Of a stretch of 64,000 nt of DNA, positions 1 through 5,519 are shown in pieces. The position numbers were made by a program, and so were the translations under genes. Source of the DNA: CAZJLP01 sp964546955. Lineage in GTDB: Bacteria; Verrucomicrobiota; Verrucomicrobiia; Opitutales; Opitutaceae. Position 1 is the first letter of the stretch. Each line of letters starts with the position of its first letter. Under the pieces are notes generated by a model, which was not told the DNA's origin, ran no database searches, and worked only from the letters and a program-made list of their open reading frames with translations. The stretch lies in contig CAZJLP010000003.1 of assembly GCA_964546955.1 (NCBI GenBank), forward strand, positions 62,001 to 126,000. The letters are read 5' to 3'.

Positions 1-2
1 AA

Positions 3-107
3 GAGATCGATGCCCTCACCACCGAGATCGACGCTAATCTCGATGTTGCGCTTGAGTTGATCGCCGCGAGCCAGGCCCGAAGGTTCAAGCATGAGAAGAA
101 AACCTAA
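3..107 (+). CDS. C-terminal end of a cassette-encoded protein (partial)
   Basis: The third reading frame is open from the window edge and gives 34 residues ending in HEKKT before TAA at 105-107. The stop sits inside the left core of the first attC site (102-108), exactly as the later cassette genes do, which supports this frame as real; both other forward frames hit stops early. The peptide is probably helical (EIDALTTEIDANLDVALELI). No family can be named from this fragment. Confidence 0.55.
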   Translation, partial: EIDALTTEIDANLDVALELIAASQARRFKHEKKT

Positions 108-197
108 CCATGCTCCAGAGCCAACGCGGACACTCGCCAGTTTCTCGCTTCGCTCGGCGGCGCCTATCCGCCGCGTGGCTCATCTCTGACATTAGGC
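102..197 (+). repeat. attC site (long form)
   Basis: Left core ACCTAAC at 102-108 and right core ATTAGGC at 191-197 enclose paired arms GAGCCAACGCGGA and TCCGCCGCGTGGCTC. The right core has A where the consensus GTTRRRY has G. The site is nearly the same sequence and length as the one at 914-1008, the uniformity typical of chromosomal integrons. Confidence 0.8.
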
Positions 198-202
198 AAA
201 GA

Positions 203-583
203 ATGAAACTCGCTGCTGTTCTATTCGTGATTGGAATCACGCTCGCTGGCTGCGCATCGAAAGGCGCTAGTCGTTCGTGGACGAAAGAAGAGGTCGTGCG
301 CTGGTATGACCGTGGCGGCGGTGCTGAGCGTTTCATCGGCTATCAAGGTTCCGATGCGACGCGGCACCATTTTATTGCGCGCGTCATGGACACTTGGACC
401 TTCATTCACCTTTCGAAGGAAGAGTTGCACTTGTCTGACGAACGTCCGTTCGCGAGACTATCGTCGGCGCACCTCTATTATTACCTGATCGATCCTTCGA
501 GAGGCTTTGCCAAAATCGAAACCAGAAAAGAGGCTGTTCAGTCGTCAGAGCCAATCCCGCACGTGCGGGATGGCTCATCGTGA
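203..583 (+). CDS. Small lipoprotein of unknown function (integron cassette)
   Basis: A 126-residue protein starts 6 nt after the right core of the preceding attC. The ATG at 203 is preferred over the in-frame one at 110, because translation from 110 would run through the recombination site. The N-terminus is a hydrophobic signal sequence followed by the lipobox LAGC, so it is probably cleaved by signal peptidase II and anchored in a membrane. The mature part is hydrophilic and has no motif I recognise. Its last residues and TGA stop lie in the next attC site (536-592), so the C-terminal tail is encoded by the palindrome, a common cassette feature. Confidence 0.75.
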   Translation: MKLAAVLFVIGITLAGCASKGASRSWTKEEVVRWYDRGGGAERFIGYQGSDATRHHFIARVMDTWTFIHLSKEELHLSDERPFARLSSAHLYYYLIDPSRGFAKIETRKEAVQSSEPIPHVRDGSS

Positions 584-592
584 ACGTTAGGC
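536..592 (+). repeat. attC site (short form)
   Basis: A near-perfect stem (GAGCCAATCCCGC against GCGGGATGGCTC, 548-576) is followed by the consensus right core GTTAGGC at 586-592. The left core is eroded: no RYYYAAC is seen around 536-542. The inner stem is the same as in the site at 1370-1431. Confidence 0.75.
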
Positions 593-601
593 AAATTCGC
601 G

Positions 602-919
602 ATGCCACTACGCCGTTCAAAGCCGACGCTCTTCATTGTGATTTCATGCGTGCACCTCGTTATGACCTTGGGAGCTTTGCTATCTGCATTCGGAGCGTCG
701 ATGGACCGGTTCGACTCTGGGCGCTCACCGACATTGCTCGAGTCGGGAATCAGCGGGGTGCTCGGCGTCCTTTGCTTCCCGATTATTCCTCTGCTAAAGC
801 ATGTGCCGGTGCGTTTCCCGGGACTTTGGGGCTATCTCCCATTCGTGGCAAACAGCGCGATTTGGGGCGCGACGGTCTGCTTGTTTATCAAGGCGACGCG
901 GAAGAAGGATGAAGCCTAA
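602..919 (+). CDS. Small multi-pass membrane protein (integron cassette)
   Basis: This encodes 105 residues from an ATG 10 nt after the right core of the preceding attC. There are three likely membrane spans: about residues 10-32, 50-66 and 78-96. The N-terminus (MPLRRSK) and C-terminus (ATRKKDEA) are charged, which suggests cytoplasmic ends. The TAA stop (917-919) lies in the left end of the next attC. No family is recognised. An alternative overlapping frame starting at 580 is a shadow, because it would start inside the attC stem and shows no hydrophobic organisation. Confidence 0.7.
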   Translation: MPLRRSKPTLFIVISCVHLVMTLGALLSAFGASMDRFDSGRSPTLLESGISGVLGVLCFPIIPLLKHVPVRFPGLWGYLPFVANSAIWGATVCLFIKATRKKDEA

Positions 920-1008
920 ACAGGCGCCAGAGCCAACGCGGACGCGCCCGGTTTTTCGCTACGCTCGATCACGCCTGTCCGCCGCGTGGCTCATCTTTGA
1001 CGTTGGGC
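914..1008 (+). repeat. attC site (long form)
   Basis: A degenerate left core GCCTAAA (914-920) and a consensus right core GTTGGGC (1002-1008) enclose arms AGAGCCAACGCGGAC and GTCCGCCGCGTGGCTC. Length and inner sequence closely match the site at 102-197. Confidence 0.85.
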
Positions 1009-1012
1009 AAAA

Positions 1013-1375
1013 ATGATTCTGCCGCAGTTTGCTCACAGATTCGAGGGAGACAGTGGGATCGATAGTGCTCGAGAGGAGATCGACGCTGTCTTTCCCGACG
1101 GCGAACGGAGGCGCGTGGTATTGCGGGTTGGAATCCCGTGGCAGAAAGACGGGAAGACTTGGTTGCGATGTGAGTTGGAGAACCTCGATCGCACCGACGG
1201 CCCATTTCCCGGCTCTGGCACCATCTTTGATCTTGTATTGGCGATTCGTTTCCTCGTCGGCCGACTTGATATTTTCGCGCAGACGCATGGCTGCGCTTAC
1301 TACTTTCCGGATTCGAATGACAAGTTCGACTATCATGAGTTCTTCGCCATTCCCCGTCGCTCCCAGAATGCCTAA
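1013..1375 (+). CDS. Hypothetical soluble protein (integron cassette)
   Basis: This is a 120-residue protein whose ATG is 5 nt after the right core of the preceding attC and whose TAA (1373-1375) is inside the next left core GCCTAAC. It is predicted soluble, with mixed alpha/beta character: VVLRVGIPWQKDG, then WLRCELENL, then an aliphatic helix (FDLVLAIRFLVGRLDI). It has no signal peptide or membrane span. I do not recognise the family with confidence. Its placement between two attC sites makes it a single-gene cassette. Confidence 0.75.
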   Translation: MILPQFAHRFEGDSGIDSAREEIDAVFPDGERRRVVLRVGIPWQKDGKTWLRCELENLDRTDGPFPGSGTIFDLVLAIRFLVGRLDIFAQTHGCAYYFPDSNDKFDYHEFFAIPRRSQNA

Positions 1376-1431
1376 CAAGGCGCAAGAGCCAATCCCGCAC
1401 GTGCGGGGATGGCTCATCTTTGACGTCAGAT
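1370..1431 (+). repeat. attC site (short form)
   Basis: The left core GCCTAAC (1370-1376) is exact. The inner arms are GAGCCAATCCCGC and GCGGGGATGGCTC, and the right core is GTCAGAT (1425-1431), one mismatch from GTTRRRY. The AAGGAGA ribosome-binding site of the next gene follows directly at about 1433. Confidence 0.85.
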
Positions 1432-1442
1432 AAAGGAGACGC

Positions 1443-1802
1443 ATGCGAATCGCTGTTTTGATCATTGCAATCGTCGTTGGCGGTTGGCTCGCCTTCGATG
1501 GCACCAGAGCCCTCTCGAAGGGTGATTACGTCACCCCGCGATCCGGACAACTGGGGCCGTGGTCACGGGTTGTCTCTATCCTCGGCGTAGATCCGAGAAG
1601 CGCCGTCATGAAGTGGACGCACGTAGTTCTGGGTTTGGCGTGGATTGCTTCAGCAGCGGTTTTCATCGTGAGCGCTCCCCCAGGGCGAATTGGGCTACTT
1701 GGGTGCTCAATTCTTACACTGTGGTATCTTCCCCTCGGAACCGTGTTGAGCATCGCCGAGATCGCTCTCTTGTGTCTTCCTGCGCTGCGAAATCTACGAT
1801 GA
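1443..1802 (+). CDS. Small membrane protein (integron cassette)
   Basis: This is a 119-residue protein with an unusually good Shine-Dalgarno sequence (AAGGAGA at about 1433-1439) directly after the attC right core. There are three hydrophobic segments, about residues 3-20, 60-78 and 83-112, so an inner-membrane protein is likely. The function is unknown. The stop codon TGA (1800-1802) overlaps the ATG of a possible downstream gene (1799), suggesting a two-gene cassette. Confidence 0.75.
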   Translation: MRIAVLIIAIVVGGWLAFDGTRALSKGDYVTPRSGQLGPWSRVVSILGVDPRSAVMKWTHVVLGLAWIASAAVFIVSAPPGRIGLLGCSILTLWYLPLGTVLSIAEIALLCLPALRNLR

Positions 1803-2032
1803 AAGAACCGCCGAACTGGCTCGCGAAGCTGCTGCGCTCAATCAAAGTTTCGGAGATCCTACCGAAACGGCGGAGAAAAGTAGATGAGCCTGAATCCCAA
1901 AAAACCCAACAAGGCGTCAGCGCCAACGTGAGCAGAAGACTGCTATGCCGCTACCAAGAGATAAAGCGTGGTTTGCTGCGAAGTCATACGGCTGGGGCTG
2001 GGGTTTGCCTCTGCGCTGGCAAGGCTGGCTAG
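1799..2032 (+). CDS. Possible second gene of the cassette, read-through at its 3' end
   Basis: The ATG overlaps the preceding stop as ATGA. The first 37 or so residues (MKEPPNWLAKLLRS, then a basic KRRRK stretch) look like a plausible small protein. The frame then runs through the degenerate attC at about 1904 and into the next cassette gene before stopping at 2032. A real stop near 1910 may have been lost when the attC decayed. Coding status is uncertain; codon statistics would be needed. Confidence 0.3.
   Translation: MKEPPNWLAKLLRSIKVSEILPKRRRKVDEPESQKTQQGVSANVSRRLLCRYQEIKRGLLRSHTAGAGVCLCAGKAG
1904..1944 (+). repeat. Degenerate or truncated attC site
   Basis: The left core ACCCAAC at 1904-1910, followed by AAGGCGTC, resembles the left half of an attC. 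No matching right core GTTGGGT is found before the next ATG at 1945; instead a small hairpin (AGCAGAAGACTGCT) follows. It is probably a site that lost its right half. Confidence 0.4.
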
Positions 2033-2193
2033 TGATGGCCGCATTTGTTGCTGTGCTTGTTGGGGGCGCACCCCTGGTGAAGAAAGGTGCGGTTTTGTAC
2101 GCGATCTACAGTATCGCTGCCGCAATCGCGCTGGTGGGAATCTGCTATTGGAAGGGCGAGAAGCCGGAATGGCGCGGAGGGCCCCGCCAATGA
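1945..2193 (+). CDS. Small membrane protein (integron cassette type)
   Basis: This encodes 82 residues. The N-terminus is an amphipathic, aromatic-rich segment (WFAAKSYGWGWGLPLRWQGW) leading into two membrane spans (about residues 28-45 and 49-67) and a charged tail. Small proteins with this opening occur repeatedly in environmental genomes, often near mobile cassettes (my recollection of the family, not checked). The start is the ATG directly after the decayed attC. Confidence 0.65.
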   Translation: MPLPRDKAWFAAKSYGWGWGLPLRWQGWLVMAAFVAVLVGGAPLVKKGAVLYAIYSIAAAIALVGICYWKGEKPEWRGGPRQ

Positions 2194-2201
2194 ACCATGA
2201 A

Positions 2202-2243
2202 GCGCAACAAGGCGCTAGACCGCATCGTCTCATTTGAAATCAG
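2202..2243 (+). repeat. Degenerate attC site
   Basis: A left core GCGCAAC (2202-2208) is followed by AAGGCGC and a right part resembling the CATCTTTGACGTCAG end of the site at 1370-1431. The symmetrical stem is largely lost. The next gene begins within its right end. Confidence 0.4.
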
Positions 2244-2593
2244 TAGACCTAGCTTCTGCGTTTAGCCGGATAACCACGCATTGGGATCCACACGTCGCGG
2301 GTGAGCTGAACGGTCAGCAAGTCAAGCTGGCGAAGCTCAAGGGTGAGTTCGTCTGGCACAAGCACGATGCGGAAGACGAGCTATTCCTGGTTCACCGTGG
2401 GGCGTTGCACATGCGATTCCGGGACCGGACCGAAGTCCTATCGCAGGGCCAGTTCATCGTTGTCCCACGGGGTGTGGAGCACCAGCCCTACGCCCCCGAG
2501 GAAGTGGAGGTGGTCTTGTTCGAGCCAGCGAGCACCCTGAATACCGGTGACGTACACAATGAGCTGACCAAGCAAGTGCTCAAACGGCTCTAG
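2234..2593 (+). CDS. Cupin-domain protein
   Basis: This is a 119-residue single-domain cupin. Motif 1 is visible as HKHDAEDELFLVHRGALHM (the H-x-H-x(n)-E metal ligands) and motif 2 as LSQGQFIVVPRGVEHQPYA with its histidine. Such proteins bind a divalent metal and act as dioxygenases, isomerases or sugar-binding proteins; the substrate cannot be assigned. The start codon is TTG (2234), lying in the right end of a decayed attC. No upstream ATG exists in frame within the cassette. It is probably cytoplasmic. Confidence 0.8.
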   Translation: MKSVDLASAFSRITTHWDPHVAGELNGQQVKLAKLKGEFVWHKHDAEDELFLVHRGALHMRFRDRTEVLSQGQFIVVPRGVEHQPYAPEEVEVVLFEPASTLNTGDVHNELTKQVLKRL

Positions 2594-2596
2594 GCA

Positions 2597-3169
2597 ATGT
2601 TAGCCAAAGTGAAACACGCCGCGACTTTCTTCGTTATCCTCTCCGCCGCGCTCAGTAGCGCTGCTGACTCCCGCGTCGAAGTCGAGCAAGAGCAAGCGCG
2701 CCAAGCGAATTACCGCAAATATGCTGCCGGAATCAGCGCGCTTACCTCGCGACTGGAGTCTTTCATCGCGGAAGAGTTTGTTAAAAAGAAGGGGGCATCG
2801 GAATTCCCTCCGGCGCGCCGTTACGCAATGCGAGATCTCGATGGCGACAATAAGGACGATCTTTTTCTGACCACGACTATTGAGCCGCTGACCGGCGGCA
2901 ACTACCACGAATCGCGTCTTCTCGCTGTGCTTACCTCTCGTCCTAATGAGGTTCAACATATTCTCATCGGAGGTCGCGGCTGGCGGGATGCCGATCGTTT
3001 CCACGACAGCGGTCAGGCCTTGTTGCTGCACTTCAAGGTGTGGGCGAGCACTGATAGCCAGTGTTGCCCGAGTCTTGCCTCCACCGAGCAAGTTTACATC
3101 GAGAAGGGACGCGTGCTCCTCAAACCGTTCGACGCGATCAAGAGGAAGGCTCCGGATGGAGAGAAGTAA
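2597..3169 (+). CDS. Exported protein with a calcium-binding-like repeat
   Basis: This is a 190-residue protein beginning 4 nt after the cupin stop, so the two may form one cassette. Residues 1-23 form a signal peptide ending near SSAADS. Residues 80-88 read DLDGDNKDD, like the EF-hand or FG-GAP metal-binding loop found in secreted proteins. The rest is mixed with no clear family. It is probably periplasmic or surface-exposed. The stop lies at the left end of the following attC site. Confidence 0.75.
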   Translation: MLAKVKHAATFFVILSAALSSAADSRVEVEQEQARQANYRKYAAGISALTSRLESFIAEEFVKKKGASEFPPARRYAMRDLDGDNKDDLFLTTTIEPLTGGNYHESRLLAVLTSRPNEVQHILIGGRGWRDADRFHDSGQALLLHFKVWASTDSQCCPSLASTEQVYIEKGRVLLKPFDAIKRKAPDGEK

Positions 3170-3232
3170 CGAGGCGCCAAAACTAGCTCAACAGGTACTG
3201 CTTCTCACTTCGTACGGCGGCGCTTGTTAAAA
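3165..3232 (+). repeat. attC site
   Basis: The left arm GTAACGAGGCGCC and right arm GGCGGCGCTTGTTAAA are complementary apart from a few bases. The right core is GTTAAAA (3226-3232). An inner hairpin GTACTGC...TTCGTAC is also visible. The sequence differs from the other sites in the array, as expected for a cassette acquired elsewhere. Confidence 0.75.
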
Positions 3233-3236
3233 ACCA

Positions 3237-3674
3237 ATGCTTTCCTTTATCCAGAGTCCGATTTTTATCGCGCTGCTAAGCCTGAGTCTGTCGGCCTTTG
3301 CAGCGGGCGCGGTGTTTAAGGCAAGGGGACACCGCAATCGCATCTTTTGGAGCGTTGTCTTGCTCTGCGGATTGCTTTTCCCCTGCAGGCTGGGGGCTGC
3401 TTTGTGTCCTTGGCTAGTAGACCCAAGATACCGTGCTTACCGCGAATTTTTTAAGGGCATTGAGGTCGGGATGAATCGAAGTGAAGTTTTTGGTTTAAGG
3501 GACAGAGTTTATCCGACTGGCGGGGAGCGCGCTACGCCGCGACTTTCTTCCGAGGAAGATGAAAAGCTGGTGTTCCTGATGAATCCGGAAGGACCGCGAG
3601 AACCCAATGCGGAGGCCATCGTCGTTGTATTTAAGGAAGGCCGTGTTGCGTCGAAGCGGTATCATTCGGACTAG
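3237..3674 (+). CDS. Membrane-anchored hypothetical protein (integron cassette)
   Basis: This is a 145-residue protein starting 5 nt after the attC right core. It has two N-terminal membrane spans (about residues 8-25 and 36-57) and a soluble C-terminal domain of about 80 residues, with a pattern GIEVGMNRSEVF, then FLMNPEGPREPNAEAIVVVFKEGRV. The VGM-x-R-x-EV segment resembles the start of SmpA/OmlA-like small domains, but this is a weak resemblance. The function is unknown. Confidence 0.7.
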   Translation: MLSFIQSPIFIALLSLSLSAFAAGAVFKARGHRNRIFWSVVLLCGLLFPCRLGAALCPWLVDPRYRAYREFFKGIEVGMNRSEVFGLRDRVYPTGGERATPRLSSEEDEKLVFLMNPEGPREPNAEAIVVVFKEGRVASKRYHSD

Positions 3675-3693
3675 GGATGCCTCAATTAGCTCC

Positions 3694-3762
3694 GCCTAAC
3701 CAGCCGTCAAACCGATCGGTTCGGCCTCGGACCTCGGGGCGCGCCTCAGCTTTAATGTAGGC
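3694..3762 (+). repeat. attC site
   Basis: The left core GCCTAAC (3694-3700) is exact and the right core TGTAGGC (3756-3762) is one base short of consensus. The interior contains a hairpin around ACCGATCGGT. The next gene starts 9 nt downstream. Confidence 0.75.
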
Positions 3763-3770
3763 AAAAGACC

Positions 3771-4022
3771 ATGTCGTCGGACGAAATGCTTCATCAAGTG
3801 GGCGATTTCGAGCCCTTCGAGGCGAAGAAAGTGTTGGCTGCTTTCGAGGCACAGAATATCCCGTTTGAGGTTGAATCTGACCATTCGTCGCTCGCTAAGC
3901 CGGGGCGCTGGCTTCTGCAATCCCTGGGCATGTATCCGGAAGGATCGAAGCTTGTTGTTTTCGTCCCCGAGTCGTCGGTACCAAAGGCTGAAGCGATTTT
4001 GGCAGCGATGTTCCCAATCTGA
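3771..4022 (+). CDS. DUF2007-like putative signal-transducing protein
   Basis: This is an 83-residue protein following an attC site. The layout (an N-terminal DFEPFEAKKVLAAFEAQNIPFEV strand-helix-strand, a loop, then KLVVFVPESSVPKAEAILA) resembles the small ferredoxin-like DUF2007 family. There is no signal peptide or membrane span. The biochemical role of this family is unknown. Confidence 0.65.
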   Translation: MSSDEMLHQVGDFEPFEAKKVLAAFEAQNIPFEVESDHSSLAKPGRWLLQSLGMYPEGSKLVVFVPESSVPKAEAILAAMFPI

Positions 4023-4050
4023 ATGAAGTGGTCTCGGTCAAAGAACACTC

Positions 4051-4347
4051 ATGAAAATGCTCCACCTACTTGGGGGTACCGTGCTGGGGCTTCTTGGCAT
4101 CCCGGGAGTGATTTGGTGTGTGATCAACTTCGAGATGCTGCGCGATATTCTCTTCGAGGGAACCCCGGTCTATTTTCAGAATGGAGGCAGCACCTTTCAG
4201 ATTGCAGGGGGATGGGTTGGCTTGCTTGCCGTGGCCGTTCCAATCGCTGTCTCGGGACAGGAGTTTGGCTTCTTTTGGCTGCGCTCAAAGCCAAAGATAC
4301 GAAAAGTGACGCAACATTCCCTTGAGGGGGGCGCCCGAGAAGAATGA
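4051..4347 (+). CDS. Small membrane protein
   Basis: This is a 98-residue protein with two likely membrane spans (residues 4-24 and 51-70) and a basic C-terminus. It begins 29 nt after the DUF2007-like gene with no attC between them, so both may share one cassette or this may be the end of the array. No family is recognised. Confidence 0.6.
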   Translation: MKMLHLLGGTVLGLLGIPGVIWCVINFEMLRDILFEGTPVYFQNGGSTFQIAGGWVGLLAVAVPIAVSGQEFGFFWLRSKPKIRKVTQHSLEGGAREE

Positions 4348-4435
4348 ACTGGTTTCGATGCTTCCTTCATTCAAAGACCGCGTGTCCGACCTGTGTGTGC
4401 ATGGAAACACTCAAACTCCAATCCAATCCCCACTC

Positions 4436-4843
4436 ATGAAAATCACGATAGAAACCGCCGTTGCCGCTCCGATCGGAGAAGTATGGCGGGCCTGGACCAC
4501 GCCGGATGACATCAAGCAGTGGAACGCTGCATCGGATGATTGGCACACCACTGCCTCGACCGTGGATCTCAGAGAGGGCGGCGCTTTTTCCTCTCGCATG
4601 GAGGCGAAAGACGGCAGCTTCGGCTTCGACTTCGGCGGAACCTACACCAAGGTGGTTCCTCATCGTTTGATTGAAATGGAATTCGGCGGGCGCACGGCGG
4701 TGGTCGAATTCATCTCGAACGGTGGGAACGTCGTCGTTCGTGAGACCTTCGATGCCGAAGAGACCCACTCGGTTGAGCAGCAGCGCCAAGGCTGGCAGGC
4801 GATCCTGAACCGCTTCGCACGACATGTGGAATCGCGCCGCTAG
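4436..4843 (+). CDS. SRPBCC / AHSA1-type START-domain protein
   Basis: This is a 135-residue protein with the opening typical of the Activator of Hsp90 ATPase 1-like (AHSA1/CalC) group: ETAVAAPIGEVWRAWTTPDDIKQW, then LREGGAFSSRMEAKDG and FGGTYTKVVPHRLIEMEF, ending with QQRQGWQAILNRFARHVE. The fold is a hydrophobic ligand-binding helix-grip; the ligand is unknown. ATG 4436 is chosen over the upstream in-frame GTG or ATG codons because the conserved domain begins there. Related genes are often found in mobile cassettes, but no attC is seen directly around it. Confidence 0.85.
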   Translation: MKITIETAVAAPIGEVWRAWTTPDDIKQWNAASDDWHTTASTVDLREGGAFSSRMEAKDGSFGFDFGGTYTKVVPHRLIEMEFGGRTAVVEFISNGGNVVVRETFDAEETHSVEQQRQGWQAILNRFARHVESRR

Positions 4844-4973
4844 GTGGGAGCCGATCTCTAAGGATAGGGCCGCGGGCAAACAGAAACCATCTGTATTGTG
4901 CACGAATCAAACCAACCCGCTCGGAGATCGGGTTCCACCTCGGAGAGCACAATCCCACCCCGCAGCCGCTAGG

Positions 4974-5363
4974 CTAGTGCACGACGGACTCCGCGTGAGC
5001 CCGCCTCTGCGAGGCTAGCCAGGCGAGAAGCTGAAGGGTCCGTTCACCGTCGGGCATCCGGCTGCGCTGGGTAAAGAAGGCGTTCACCTGTTGCCGCTGA
5101 AAACCCAGCGCTCGCGCCAAATTCGCCTGCGAGCCTCGCTTGCTCAAATAGGGTCTAATTTCGTCCACCAGGGTGTTCCAAAGGGGCGTGCGAGGCCCCG
5201 GGCGCAATGTCTGACCCTTGGCTGCACTTTTTCGAACGACCGGCGCGCGCGCACCGCTTTTCTGATCCACCACGAACTCATGAACCGCGCTCCCCAAGGC
5301 TTCTGCTAAGACGGGGGACACAAAATCCGATGGTGACACTCGGGATGACGTTGAGCTCATCAT
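4974..5363 (-). CDS. Putative helix-turn-helix DNA-binding protein
   Basis: This is a 129-residue minus-strand protein. Residues about 75-115 (GSQANLARALGFQRQQVNAF, then a helix ending LLAWLASQRR) read as an XRE/Cro-like helix-turn-helix. The N-terminal half is low-complexity and basic. It lies between the cassette array and ureC, transcribed in the same direction as the urease genes. It could regulate either neighbour, but nothing in the sequence shows which. Confidence 0.6.
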   Translation of the reverse strand: MMSSTSSRVSPSDFVSPVLAEALGSAVHEFVVDQKSGARAPVVRKSAAKGQTLRPGPRTPLWNTLVDEIRPYLSKRGSQANLARALGFQRQQVNAFFTQRSRMPDGERTLQLLAWLASQRRAHAESVVH

Positions 5364-5428
5364 CGGTAAACTAATCGTTTACGCACCGTGGGAAAGCCAA
5401 TTCGGCTCGGATACCCGCACCATTTTTT

Positions 5429-5511
5429 AACCGCGAATGAACGCCAATGGACGCGAATAGGACCCAGATTACCGAGGTGCTTTCCGAATATTCGCGTCCA
5501 TTTGCGGTTGA
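5429..5511. repeat. Periodic inverted repeat, 10-nt period (CGCGAAT type)
   Basis: The left arm at 5429-5462 holds units GCGAATGAAC, GCCAATGGAC and GCGAATAGG. The right arm at 5488-5511 is close to its reverse complement (ATATTCGCGTCC then ATTTGCGGTT). It lies in the spacer just after the ureC stop and before the HTH gene. There is no T-tract, so it is not an ordinary intrinsic terminator. Confidence 0.75.
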
Positions 5512-5519
5512 AATCGGCC

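Larger units (their letters stand above)
1..4022 (+). mobile_element. Integron gene-cassette array (no integrase in view)
   Basis: Small plus-strand genes alternate with imperfect palindromes of about 57-96 bp that carry the attC hallmarks: a left core like GCCTAAC (RYYYAAC), paired inner arms, and a right core like GTTAGGC or GTTGGGC (GTTRRRY). Clear sites are at 102-197, 536-592, 914-1008, 1370-1431, 3165-3232 and 3694-3762; decayed ones are near 1904 and 2202. Genes begin 5-12 nt after each right core, and stop codons often fall in the left core, as in integron cassettes. All genes point the same way, so an attI site and intI would be expected before position 1. No integrase is visible, so it could also be a cluster of attC sites lacking an integrase. 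The right boundary is uncertain; genes up to 4843 may also be cassettes. Confidence 0.85.
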
